From positions 29,052 through 93,051 of the forward strand of contig NZ_SCMX01000021.1 of assembly GCF_005503625.1 (NCBI RefSeq): DNA of 64,000 bases, given 5' to 3'. Position numbers and translations under genes: made by a program. The notes under the pieces are model-generated. The model searched no databases and was not told the origin of the DNA. It saw only the letters and a list, made by a program, of their open reading frames with translations. How positions within the stretch are numbered: position 1 is the first letter of the stretch; every line of letters begins with the position of its first letter. Below, one piece after another: positions 9,258 to 17,015 of this stretch. The stretch comes from Cupriavidus sp. 2SB (GTDB taxonomy: Bacteria; Pseudomonadota; Gammaproteobacteria; Burkholderiales; Burkholderiaceae).

Positions 9258-9884
9258 TCAGCCGAGCGTCGCCTCGCCGGAAGCCGACAGCATCCGCTCG
9301 ACGTATCGCGCGATCAGGTCGATTTCCAGGTTCACGCGCTTGCCCGCCGCGAGTTCGTTGAGCGTGGTGACTTCCACCGTGTGCGGGATCAGGTTGATCG
9401 AGAACACGCAGCCGTCGGCTTCGTCGCTGACCGTGTTGACGGTCAGCGATACGCCATTCACGACCACCGAGCCCTTGTAAGCCAGATAGCGGCCAAGTTC
9501 GCGCGGCGCGCGGATGCGCAACTCGTGCGACTCGCCCACCGGGGCAAAACGGACCACCTCACCCAGGCCATCGACATGGCCCGACACCAGATGGCCGCCG
9601 AGACGGTCCGCCAGGCGCAGCGCCTTTTCCAGGTTGACGCGACCCGGCTGTGCCAGACCGACGGTCTTGTCCAGCGATTCGCGCGAGACATCCACGTCGA
9701 AATGGCCGGCTTCCAGCGTGACCACGGTCATGCAGGCGCCCTGGATGGCGATGCTGTCGCCGATGCCCACGTCCGAGAGGTCCAGGCCGCCAGCGGCCAC
9801 GCGCAGGCGCACGCCCGCAGTGCTATCGCCGAGCGGGGAAACGGATTCGATGCGGCCCACTGCCGCCACAATGCCAGTAAACAT
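9258..9884 (-). CDS. ribE: Riboflavin synthase, alpha chain
   Basis: This enzyme dismutates two 6,7-dimethyl-8-ribityllumazine molecules into riboflavin and the RibH substrate. It is 208 residues and built of two lumazine-binding barrels; the first begins with the invariant MFTGIV, and GHLVSGHVDG near residue 95 opens the second. A ribosome site AGAGG precedes the start. It lies 34 bases after ribD and is likely cotranscribed with it. The gene is called ribE or ribC depending on the naming system; the function is clear. Confidence 0.96.
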   Translation of the reverse strand: MFTGIVAAVGRIESVSPLGDSTAGVRLRVAAGGLDLSDVGIGDSIAIQGACMTVVTLEAGHFDVDVSRESLDKTVGLAQPGRVNLEKALRLADRLGGHLVSGHVDGLGEVVRFAPVGESHELRIRAPRELGRYLAYKGSVVVNGVSLTVNTVSDEADGCVFSINLIPHTVEVTTLNELAAGKRVNLEIDLIARYVERMLSASGEATLG

Positions 9885-9918
9885 ATTTGCCTCTGTCTGA
9901 ATACGATGAAGTCGGTCG

Positions 9919-11040
9919 TTAGTCCTTGCTGTCGGCGCGACGTGCGATCAGGCGCAGGTCGTCGCCGATCTGCCGCACTTCGTGCCAGCGGAATGCGGTG
10001 GCGTCTTCCAGTTTGGTCAACGGCGGCAGGTTGAACATGCCCTGCGCGTCGCCCAACAGGCGGGGCGCCAGATAGACCAGCAGTTCATCGGCACACCCTT
10101 CGCGGATCAGCGAACCGTTGAGCTTGAAGCCGGCTTCTACGTGGAGTTCGTTGATGCCGCGCTGTCCGAGCGCTTCGAGCATGCGGCGCAGTTCGACCTT
10201 GCCATGGCGGTTGGGCAGGACCACGACCTCCACGCCGCGCGCTTCGAGCGCACGCTGGCGGGCCGGATCCTCCACCGCGCAGAAGACCAGCACCGGCTTG
10301 GCGAAATCACCACTGTCACGGTTCAGGATCTGGGCGTCGAGCGGCACTTCCAGCCGGGAATCGACCAGTACACGTTGCGGCTGTCGCGGTGTGTCGATAG
10401 CGCGGACGGTCAGCGCCGGGTTGTCGTCGCGGACGGTACCGATGCCGGTCAGGATGGCGCAGGCGCGCGCGCGCCACGCATGGCCATCATCGCGCGCCGC
10501 CTGGCCGGTGATCCATTGACTTGTGCCGTCATGGAGCGCCGTGCCGCCATCGAGCGAGGCCGCCACCTTGACGCGAACCCAGGGCAGGCCACGCGTCATG
10601 CGCGACACAAAGCCGATATTGAGATCGCGCGCCTCTTTTTCCAGCAGTCCGCAGCGCACGTCGATACCGGCCTCGCGCAGCCGTTGCAGGCCGCGCCCGG
10701 ACACCGAAGGGTTGGGGTCCTCCATCGCCGCCACCACGCGGGCGATACGCGCACGCACCAGCGCATCCGCGCACGGTGGGGTCCGGCCGAAGTGGCTGCA
10801 CGGCTCCAGCGTGACATAGGCGGTGGCGCCAGCGGGATCGTGCCCGCGCGCGATGGCATCCTTCATTGCCTGGATCTCGGCGTGATCGTGCCCGGCCGGC
10901 TGTGTGAATCCCTGTCCGATGACCTGACCGTCCTTCATCAGGACGCAGCCGACGCGCGGGTTTGGCGTGGTGGTGAACATGCCACGGGCGGCGAGCGCCA
11001 GGGCCTGCTCCATGGCGGTGTGATCGGATGCGGAGAACAT
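9919..11040 (-). CDS. ribD: Bifunctional diaminohydroxyphosphoribosylaminopyrimidine deaminase / 5-amino-6-(5-phosphoribosylamino)uracil reductase
   Basis: RibD carries out the second and third riboflavin steps, deamination of the pyrimidine and NADPH reduction of the ribose. The start at 11040 (MFSASDHTAME) gives 373 residues. The N-terminal deaminase zinc site is HAE at 53-55 with C81 and C90 in PCSHFGRTPPC. The reductase domain follows from VRVKVAASLDGG near residue 160 and includes the GxGTVxxDNPxL motif. It is the first rib gene; 38 bases upstream ends the last pilin gene of cluster A, so transcription may enter from the pilin block unless an unseen promoter exists. Confidence 0.96.
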   Translation of the reverse strand: MFSASDHTAMEQALALAARGMFTTTPNPRVGCVLMKDGQVIGQGFTQPAGHDHAEIQAMKDAIARGHDPAGATAYVTLEPCSHFGRTPPCADALVRARIARVVAAMEDPNPSVSGRGLQRLREAGIDVRCGLLEKEARDLNIGFVSRMTRGLPWVRVKVAASLDGGTALHDGTSQWITGQAARDDGHAWRARACAILTGIGTVRDDNPALTVRAIDTPRQPQRVLVDSRLEVPLDAQILNRDSGDFAKPVLVFCAVEDPARQRALEARGVEVVVLPNRHGKVELRRMLEALGQRGINELHVEAGFKLNGSLIREGCADELLVYLAPRLLGDAQGMFNLPPLTKLEDATAFRWHEVRQIGDDLRLIARRADSKD

Positions 11041-11077
11041 GGCTGGTGAGTCGGATCCTGAGGAGGCGTCGGGGCAG

Positions 11078-11659
11078 TCAGCGTGCAGCGGACGGGGCCG
11101 GATTCGTAGATTCCAGTGGGTCGCAATCGATATCGACACCGGGTCGGCAAGTCCGGATACGCCCTTGCGCGCCAAGCCTGACCTGACGCTGTGCGGCATG
11201 GCAACGCAAGTGGAACGTAGCAGCGAAGAAGCCACCACGCTCAGATCGTGAGTATCCCACAGCTGTCAAGCGCAGGCTTTGTGCGCCTCCGGCTCCCGCC
11301 GTGCCATGCAACGCGACGGTCAGGCACCGCTCGCCCAGCCGGACCATGGAGAAGGGGGGCTGCGAGCGATGCGCCTCGGTTGGGCGGGTAGCCACGGTGG
11401 ACAGTTGCCAGCCACGGTCGAGTGTCCTGGCGTTGGCCGCAGGACTCAACATCACCTCGGTCCGGCGTGCTGCCGCCGTGGTACGCGCCAGCGCCAGCGA
11501 GGCCGCCAGCCGGTCCGCCGCCCGCGCGACGTGATACTCCGCCACCAAATCGCTTAGCGATGGCAGGGCCGCCAGCATGAGGATCGCAGAGACCGCCAGT
11601 GTGACCAGCATTTCGACGAGCGTCACGCCCCGTACGTCCCTGCCCGGTGTCTTCGGCAT
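11078..11659 (-). CDS. fimT: Type IV pilus minor pilin/pseudopilin, FimT-GspH type (cluster A)
   Basis: This is a FimT/FimU/GspH-type minor pilin, expected in the inner membrane and then at the pilus tip. The prepilin site is RG/VTLVEMLVTLAVSAILMLAAL with Glu at position 5 after the cut, preceded by a short basic leader. The 193-residue length and a C-terminal Cys pair (CHAAQ...CRPGVDIDCD) are visible. It is the last gene of cluster A, with the next gene upstream ending two bases before its start, and it lies directly before ribD. The body has diverged from the FimT proteins of clusters B and C. Confidence 0.82.
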   Translation of the reverse strand: MPKTPGRDVRGVTLVEMLVTLAVSAILMLAALPSLSDLVAEYHVARAADRLAASLALARTTAAARRTEVMLSPAANARTLDRGWQLSTVATRPTEAHRSQPPFSMVRLGERCLTVALHGTAGAGGAQSLRLTAVGYSRSERGGFFAATFHLRCHAAQRQVRLGAQGRIRTCRPGVDIDCDPLESTNPAPSAAR

Positions 11660-11660
11660 A

Positions 11661-12137
11661 TCAGCAAGCCTCCGGCAGTGGAATGGGAATATCGTCGGTG
11701 GTGAGCATTGAAAGCCACTCGCCGTTGCTGCGCAAAATCACGATGCCGCAGGATGCGTCGGGATAGGTCGGTGTCGCGCGGATCTCGACGCAATGAGACA
11801 GGTCGGCGCCGGCACAACTCGTTGCGGTCAACCAGTGCCGGGTGCGCGCAGGCGGCGCGGGCACCGGCGATGGCCAGTCGCCCGCCGGGTTGGCGCCATC
11901 CGCTCCCTTTGCGAACGACGTGGTAATGAGCGCATGACGCTCCAGCGTCAGCATCGCCGAGATCAACGAGGCGCGCGCCTGGAGCCGCCAGGCCCGCTCC
12001 GCGTGTCGCTGCCAGGCGGGCAAGGCCAATACGGTGAGTAGCGCCGCGATGACCGCCACCACCAAGAGCTCGACCAGGCTGAAGCCGGCGCACCGCTGAG
12101 TTCGATGAGGCTCGTTCATGGCGTTCATGGCGTTCAT
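11661..12137 (-). CDS. pilE: PilE-like minor pilin (cluster A)
   Basis: A 158-residue type IV pilin-like protein with prepilin site AG/FSLVELLVVAVIAALLTVLALPAW (Glu5 present) and C-terminal disulphide cysteines (SCGIVILRSNGEW context). The start at 12137 overlaps the PilY1-A stop as ATGA, which favours this most upstream of three candidate ATGs. The codons ATG AAC GCC are repeated in tandem (12137, 12128, then ATG AAC GAG at 12119), so three in-frame starts are available. The order PilV-W-X-Y1-E-FimT matches cluster B. Confidence 0.8.
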   Translation of the reverse strand: MNAMNAMNEPHRTQRCAGFSLVELLVVAVIAALLTVLALPAWQRHAERAWRLQARASLISAMLTLERHALITTSFAKGADGANPAGDWPSPVPAPPARTRHWLTATSCAGADLSHCVEIRATPTYPDASCGIVILRSNGEWLSMLTTDDIPIPLPEAC

Positions 12138-13972
12138 TGCGGTGTCCTGATCAGTTCGCGCCAGCCTAGCCGTCCGCGTTGGCGATGCCATCGGGCCTCT
12201 TGCATCGGAAGCGCGGTATCGCCTTCGATGCGCCACCACGCAAGGTCGAAGGTCTCGCGCGTGGAGGTTGCGGGCGCCCGCGGCTGCTCCAGTGTGCTGG
12301 TCGAGGTGGGAGTCGAGGTAATGATCGGCATGGCAGTCTGCCCATCCCATGGCAGGCCAGTCGCCGCTGGCACTGGCGCGCCGTTCTCGTCCTTCACGGT
12401 CACCGACACCCCGCGTGCCGCATCCACCAGATAGCTGCGCTGCTGTCCATCGGGCGTGACGGTCGTGAAAGCGAGATGCACGGGACTGACGGCGTGGAGG
12501 GTGTCGATCCGTTCGTCGGTACGCGGCATTCGCATCGTCCAGCCGGCGTCTCCCGGCAAGCCCCTGGGGTTTGCGGGCTGCAGCACGACGCCATCTCCCG
12601 TCGCCACCGCTTTGATACGGGAAGGCTCGCGACGTGTGCCGGATCGGTCGGGGATCGCCGAGAGTTCGCTACCGCTGCTGTAGACGACCATCGGTCCCGT
12701 ACCTGTCTGGATGACGACCGGAGGTTCTGCGGTATCCGTCGAACTGGATGCATGGCGATGCATGCAGATCGGCGCGCGGACATCGGTGTCACGCGACAGG
12801 TGGTCGAGCCCAAATCGCCAGAGCCGCCCCCGGTCATCGCTGGCATAGGCGGCACGTGCAACGCCGCTGGCATCGCGCCGGACCGTGGTAGCCAATAGCC
12901 GGGCCGCCGGTGCCGAGACACCGCAGCCCGATGCGGGCAGGGAGAAGCGTCGCACCTTTCCTGTTTCGTGCCAGGCGCTGACCGGCCGGTCGAGGGGGAG
13001 TAGTGCCAACGCGGCGGGCGTGTTCGATCCAGGCTCGGGTGCGAGGATTGTTATAGCGGCCCATCGACGCACACCGTATTCCATCCACATGGCAGCGCGC
13101 ACTGGCCCGCTGCCTGATAACGGCAACTGCGCATTGGCGCCAATCTCCCAGAGCAAGCCAATGGGCGTGGCGGCATCGGGGTCCGATACATCGAGCACGA
13201 ATACCGCGCCGGCCTGGAGAGACGAGTTCGTCCTGTTGGCGGGAATGGCGCAGAGCAGTAACGTTCGCCACGTTCCAGCGGGATCGGCGTCGATGCTCTC
13301 CGGCCGGGGGCACGGCGCAGGGGGAAGCGGGTGGCCAGGCGTAGCGACCGATGCCGCGTCGCGGAGTAATGTGCGTGGCAGGTACGCAGCCAGTTCCTGT
13401 CCGGTGACTGCATCGAACCCATGTAGCAGGCCGTCGCGCGTGCCAAGCCAGACCGTGGTGCGACGCTGCGCGTACCGATTGCGAAAGGGCGTGTGGCCCG
13501 GCTGCATCGGCAGCCATCGGGGCGGCGGCACGACATGAACGCGCGCGCCTGTGGCGCTGGCCAGCCGGGTATCGCGCGGGCGATGAGCCGCGTCGGCACC
13601 GCTGCCGCGCAGCCACGACATGCGCGATTGGCCCGTGCCGCCGGGTTCCACGGCATCGAGCATGACCTGGGTGTCGACATCGAGAGCGAACCAGCGCAGG
13701 GGATCGAGTCTGCCTCCGCCAAGGTAAAGCCGACGTTCGTCGATATCCTGCCGATCCAATACATCGCCGGCCTCCCATTGGGAGAGGACCGCCTGCGAAG
13801 ACAGCGACGTTGTACGGAACGCCAGCGCTTCCAGCCGTCCTGTCCATGGATGTCCACCCGCCGAGATCCTGTAGCCGAGCGGCAATTGCCCGGGGGTGGC
13901 AAGGGCAGAAGGTTGCAAGCCGCAGAGCAGCGCACCCATGAGCCAAGCGATCATCGTCGAACTGCTGCTCAT
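12134..13972 (-). CDS. pilY1: Short PilY1-like protein, beta-propeller only (cluster A)
   Basis: PilY1 proteins form the tip adhesin and a priming part of type IV pili. This paralog has 612 residues, against 1287 and 1595 in clusters B and C. A signal peptide (MIAWLMGALLCGLQPSALA) is followed directly by the propeller: WTGRLEALAF...WEAGDVLDRQD corresponds to [10 protein letters not shown]...[11 protein letters not shown] in cluster B, and TVWLGTRDGLLHGFDAVTGQE matches the [10 protein letters not shown] blade. The N-terminal von Willebrand-like half is absent. The calcium loop is degenerate (DASGVARAA at 367-375). The start at 13972 overlaps the PilX stop as ATGA; it is translationally coupled on both sides. 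Confidence 0.8.
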   Translation of the reverse strand: MSSSSTMIAWLMGALLCGLQPSALATPGQLPLGYRISAGGHPWTGRLEALAFRTTSLSSQAVLSQWEAGDVLDRQDIDERRLYLGGGRLDPLRWFALDVDTQVMLDAVEPGGTGQSRMSWLRGSGADAAHRPRDTRLASATGARVHVVPPPRWLPMQPGHTPFRNRYAQRRTTVWLGTRDGLLHGFDAVTGQELAAYLPRTLLRDAASVATPGHPLPPAPCPRPESIDADPAGTWRTLLLCAIPANRTNSSLQAGAVFVLDVSDPDAATPIGLLWEIGANAQLPLSGSGPVRAAMWMEYGVRRWAAITILAPEPGSNTPAALALLPLDRPVSAWHETGKVRRFSLPASGCGVSAPAARLLATTVRRDASGVARAAYASDDRGRLWRFGLDHLSRDTDVRAPICMHRHASSSTDTAEPPVVIQTGTGPMVVYSSGSELSAIPDRSGTRREPSRIKAVATGDGVVLQPANPRGLPGDAGWTMRMPRTDERIDTLHAVSPVHLAFTTVTPDGQQRSYLVDAARGVSVTVKDENGAPVPAATGLPWDGQTAMPIITSTPTSTSTLEQPRAPATSTRETFDLAWWRIEGDTALPMQEARWHRQRGRLGWRELIRTPQ

Positions 13973-14535
13973 GGCTGGAACTCCGTCTGGAGCACGACGC
14001 GGATGCTCGGATCGCGCCCGATACCCAGGGCAACGATGGCCATGCGCGGCCACATGCCTGCGGCAGGACTGTCAGGATCGTCGCTGAGTTCTATGAGATA
14101 GCGGGGCAGGGTGGTGGCGCCGATGACATCGGCCGGGAGTTCCGGCAGTGTGGCGCCGGTGATCGAACCCAAAGGAATTCCCGCACTATCCGATGCGGCG
14201 CCATCGAGCCAGGATTGCCATGCCCGGCCATCGCCGTCTGCGCGGCAGATACCCGCCTGAGGGCCGCTGCCACAGGTACCGGGCGCGGGCCAGGCAGATA
14301 GTCGGTCGCTGGAAGACGCCGTCGCGGCGATCAGGTCGGCTTCGGCATCGCGCAGCGCGGCTTCGGCGGCGCGGAACGCAATCTCTCGATCCAGTTGGTG
14401 GCTCGCCAATTGCCGCCCTGTCAGCAGAAAATGCACTGACGCTGTGCCGATGCCAGCGATCAGCAACATCAGCGTGGCGACGAATGTCATCAGCGCGGCG
14501 CCACGATGCCTGCGGCGATTGCGACGCGTTAGCAT
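13969..14535 (-). CDS. pilX: PilX-like minor pilin (cluster A)
   Basis: A 188-residue PilX/GspK-type minor pilin. The basic leader MLTRRNRRRHRG precedes the cleavage site and the hydrophobic stretch AALMTFVATLMLLIAGIGTASVHF; as is usual for PilX, there is no Glu at position 5. EIAFRAAEAALRDAEADL is the conserved helix seen in all three PilX copies here, and PRYLIELSDD near the C-terminus is also shared. It overlaps PilW by 7 bases and PilY1 by 4. Confidence 0.82.
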   Translation of the reverse strand: MLTRRNRRRHRGAALMTFVATLMLLIAGIGTASVHFLLTGRQLASHQLDREIAFRAAEAALRDAEADLIAATASSSDRLSAWPAPGTCGSGPQAGICRADGDGRAWQSWLDGAASDSAGIPLGSITGATLPELPADVIGATTLPRYLIELSDDPDSPAAGMWPRMAIVALGIGRDPSIRVVLQTEFQP

Positions 14536-15461
14536 AGGCCCTCCATGCAGTGCGATGGATTGCGCAGTCGGAGCGTGCTGACGAACGTGCGGCGTCGCAG
14601 TGCAGGTTTCGCTTTGGGAGTGAATGTGTCGTCATCGACGACATCTTCCCCCGCCACTACAGGCAGCAGCGAGAGCCGCTGTCTCCACGCGTACAAGACG
14701 GTCGGACGCTCTCCGCGAATCACCACGGCAATCTGCACGGCTCGCACGCGATGCCACGTATCGGCACCGAGGGCATCCACACCTTGTGCCGACAGGAAGC
14801 GCTCCACCGCACCGTCACCATTCGTGTCGATGCCATAGCGCAATTGCAGTGTTTCCACACCGCGCACCAATGTGCCTGACGTGTAGCGCGTAGCCCGCAC
14901 GCGGGTGCCTTGGCGGCTCGGATATCGGCATAGCAACTGCGGCACGCCATCGCTGGCGATGCCGATGTAGAACAGGTTGGTCGCGGCGTGGTGGGGCAAC
15001 GGGGCGCCATCCGGCGGAAAGGCGCGCGCCGGCAACGCACACCCACCGCAGTCGCTCATCGTCCCATCGGGCAAGGTCGGGTCCGTTGCACGTCCACTGC
15101 CTGAAACGCGAACGAGCAGCGCATCGCTGCGTAGCACGCCGGCGCGTGCACAGTTGAGGCTGGCATCGATCGATGGCATCGCGCAGTTATCGCGCCCTTC
15201 GATCGGCGGGACGGGCGCGGGGTGCGACGGGGAAAACGCGACCTGCCCGGGTATCCATCCGGCCTGCCGCACCGCATGCCCGATGATGGCTAGCGCGCGC
15301 TGGCCGCGTTCCTCGATCTCCATGCTGTCCGCCACGCTCGCATAGGCGTCGCGCGCAGCCCAGAAGGACAGCAGGACCGCTACGGTCACCAGCATGCCCA
15401 ATGCCAAGCCAACCATCATGTCGACGAGCGCGAAGCCCTGGCTGTGCAATCGCCTCTTCAT
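14529..15461 (-). CDS. pilW: PilW-like minor pilin (cluster A)
   Basis: A 310-residue PilW-type minor pilin. The start at 15461 overlaps the PilV stop as ATGA. The prepilin site is QG/FALVDMMVGLALGMLVTVAVLL: the residue at position 5 is Asp, not the usual Glu. The body shares with the other PilW copies the EERGQRAL helix, the NLFYIGIASDGVPQLLCR segment, GVETLQLRYGIDTNGDG and a closing STLRLRNPSHC. The Glu-to-Asp change could slow assembly but keeps the charge. Confidence 0.82.
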   Translation of the reverse strand: MKRRLHSQGFALVDMMVGLALGMLVTVAVLLSFWAARDAYASVADSMEIEERGQRALAIIGHAVRQAGWIPGQVAFSPSHPAPVPPIEGRDNCAMPSIDASLNCARAGVLRSDALLVRVSGSGRATDPTLPDGTMSDCGGCALPARAFPPDGAPLPHHAATNLFYIGIASDGVPQLLCRYPSRQGTRVRATRYTSGTLVRGVETLQLRYGIDTNGDGAVERFLSAQGVDALGADTWHRVRAVQIAVVIRGERPTVLYAWRQRLSLLPVVAGEDVVDDDTFTPKAKPALRRRTFVSTLRLRNPSHCMEGLC

Positions 15462-15865
15462 GGCGAAACCCACAGCGCAATGCGCGTCGGCATGACAGTG
15501 TCTCGTTCCACCCGGGACGTTGCCTCGGCAGGCAACATGGCTACAGCGAGGCGAGAACCGGGCAGGCATCCACCACCAGGCGATGCGGTCTCGCAGAGCG
15601 CCACGCGCGACGCATCGCCACCGACGATCGGCCAGGCGTCGTCTCCCACCTCGGCTTGCTCCGCAGCCAGACGAAGCGTCGCCACCAGCCGCTCGTGCTC
15701 GCCACTCCAACGCAACCACCCAGTCGACAGTCCGGCCAGCGGAACGGCCGCAAGGCCAACGATGGCGATGCAGAGCAGCGATTCGAAAAGGGTATAGCCG
15801 CCGCGATGCCTACGGCGCGTCAGGCAGGATGAGGACGGAGCGTGGGAAGAAAGGGTCGGAAACAT
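15458..15865 (-). CDS. pilV: PilV-like minor pilin (cluster A)
   Basis: A 135-residue PilV-type minor pilin, shorter than the copies in clusters B (200) and C (172). The prepilin site reads GG/YTLFESLLCIAIVGLAAVPLAGL: Glu5 is kept but residue 1 is Tyr instead of Phe. The leader is 23 residues, long and polar. It is the first gene of cluster A, 132 bases after the cluster B fimT stop. No clear promoter is seen in that gap, only a 7-bp stem GTCCGAG/CTCGGAC (15957-15984) that could be a weak terminator. Confidence 0.75.
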   Translation of the reverse strand: MFPTLSSHAPSSSCLTRRRHRGGYTLFESLLCIAIVGLAAVPLAGLSTGWLRWSGEHERLVATLRLAAEQAEVGDDAWPIVGGDASRVALCETASPGGGCLPGSRLAVAMLPAEATSRVERDTVMPTRIALWVSP

Positions 15866-15997
15866 CGGGCATTCGTTCGGAAGAAACGGATGCCCACGAT
15901 AGCGGCGGAGAGGACGCTAAAACGTGTCCGGTTGTTGTGGATCTGTGGAATTTTGTGTCCGAGGGGGAGTCGGAAAGCTCGGACGTTTCGCTGAACC

Positions 15998-16540
15998 TTA
16001 GGGCATCGCGCAGGTCGCTGGCGCGGTATCGGGATTGCAGATGCGGGATCGGCCCAGCAGGCTGATGTCGACCACACGTTTCGAGGTGCCGATCTGGAAG
16101 CCTGCCTTCATCGACATCTGTGCTTTGCCTGTCGTCTGGGAGTAGCCGGCGGGTGAGAAGGTGATGTACGACAGGCCAGCAGGGGTGGTGGACGTTGTGA
16201 TTGTGACGTCCGAAGGCAATTCGTTGCTCTCGGCGATGAGGCTGTCGCTTCCCGTATATTCCCCGTCGGGCGACACATGCTCGTTGAAGACCTGCCAACC
16301 CTTGCGCCAATCGCCTTCAATCGGCGCGATGGTCACATAGCTGTTCGAAGCCGCGGCAATCGTTCGCGCCTTTGATACCGCCGAGTGGAAATCACCCGCT
16401 ACGGTGACGGCGCGTTGGCTCCGCATGAACTGGGTCATGCTGGGGACGGCGAACCCGACCAGCACGATGCCCACCGCCATTGTGGTGATGAGTTCCAGCA
16501 GCGTGAAACCGCCCGTGCTGGGTGATAGTGACCTTGGCAT
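15998..16540 (-). CDS. fimT: FimT/GspH-type minor pilin (cluster B)
   Basis: A 180-residue FimT/GspH pseudopilin with prepilin site GG/FTLLELITTMAVGIVLVGFAVPSM. It starts at 16540, 6 bases after the PilE-B stop. The helix AGDFHSAVSKARTIAAASNSYVTIAP and the C-terminal Cys pair (RICNPDTAPATC) are typical of the family. It is the last gene of cluster B; in cluster C the fimT gene is first instead. Confidence 0.85.
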   Translation of the reverse strand: MPRSLSPSTGGFTLLELITTMAVGIVLVGFAVPSMTQFMRSQRAVTVAGDFHSAVSKARTIAAASNSYVTIAPIEGDWRKGWQVFNEHVSPDGEYTGSDSLIAESNELPSDVTITTSTTPAGLSYITFSPAGYSQTTGKAQMSMKAGFQIGTSKRVVDISLLGRSRICNPDTAPATCAMP

Positions 16541-16545
16541 GATGT

Positions 16546-16998
16546 TCACCAGCAGTTCGGGGTTTGCGAAGGCGTGCTGCCATTGGGCATATTGTCCCGC
16601 TTGCCCGTGGTTTGCAGGACCAGCGTGCCGCACGTGGCGTCGGCGCGATTCGGAATGGCTTGTAGCTCAATGCATTGCCCGGCCACGGAGCCGGCGCAAG
16701 TGACTGCCTGAATACGGTACGCGCTGCCGCCCGATGTATCGCCGGAGTACTTCTTGTATCCCTCCCAGGGGGAGGGATCCGTGTTTGAGGTCGCGTACGT
16801 ATTGAACTGCGAGTAGTGCCGCTCGAACAGCTGCATGTTCGTCATGAGCGCGGACTTTGCCTCCGTACGCCGACCCTTCAGGATGAACTCGTTGTAAGAC
16901 GGATAGGCGAAGGCGGCCAGGATGCCGATGATTGCCACTGTGACCATCAGTTCGGCGAGCGTGAACCCTTGTTGGTGGCATCGGTCGAGACGATTCAT
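16546..16998 (-). CDS. pilE: PilE-like minor pilin (cluster B)
   Basis: A 150-residue type IV pilin-like protein. Prepilin site [30 protein letters not shown] with Glu5, then [22 protein letters not shown], a helix closely matching PilE-C (KTRRAEAKSGLARVQGALERYF). A C-terminal disulphide region [14 protein letters not shown]...TPNCW ends the protein. The start at 16998 is preferred because GAGGG lies 8 bases before it; an ATG at 17013 would add five residues to the leader. Confidence 0.86.
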   Translation of the reverse strand: MNRLDRCHQQGFTLAELMVTVAIIGILAAFAYPSYNEFILKGRRTEAKSALMTNMQLFERHYSQFNTYATSNTDPSPWEGYKKYSGDTSGGSAYRIQAVTCAGSVAGQCIELQAIPNRADATCGTLVLQTTGKRDNMPNGSTPSQTPNCW

Positions 16999-17015
16999 GG
17001 CGACGGCCCTCATGG

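Noticed and set aside
15957..15984. Terminator between clusters B and A
   Set aside because: The stem has only 7 bp, a 14-base loop and no T-run. Kept as a weak possibility inside the PilV-A entry only.
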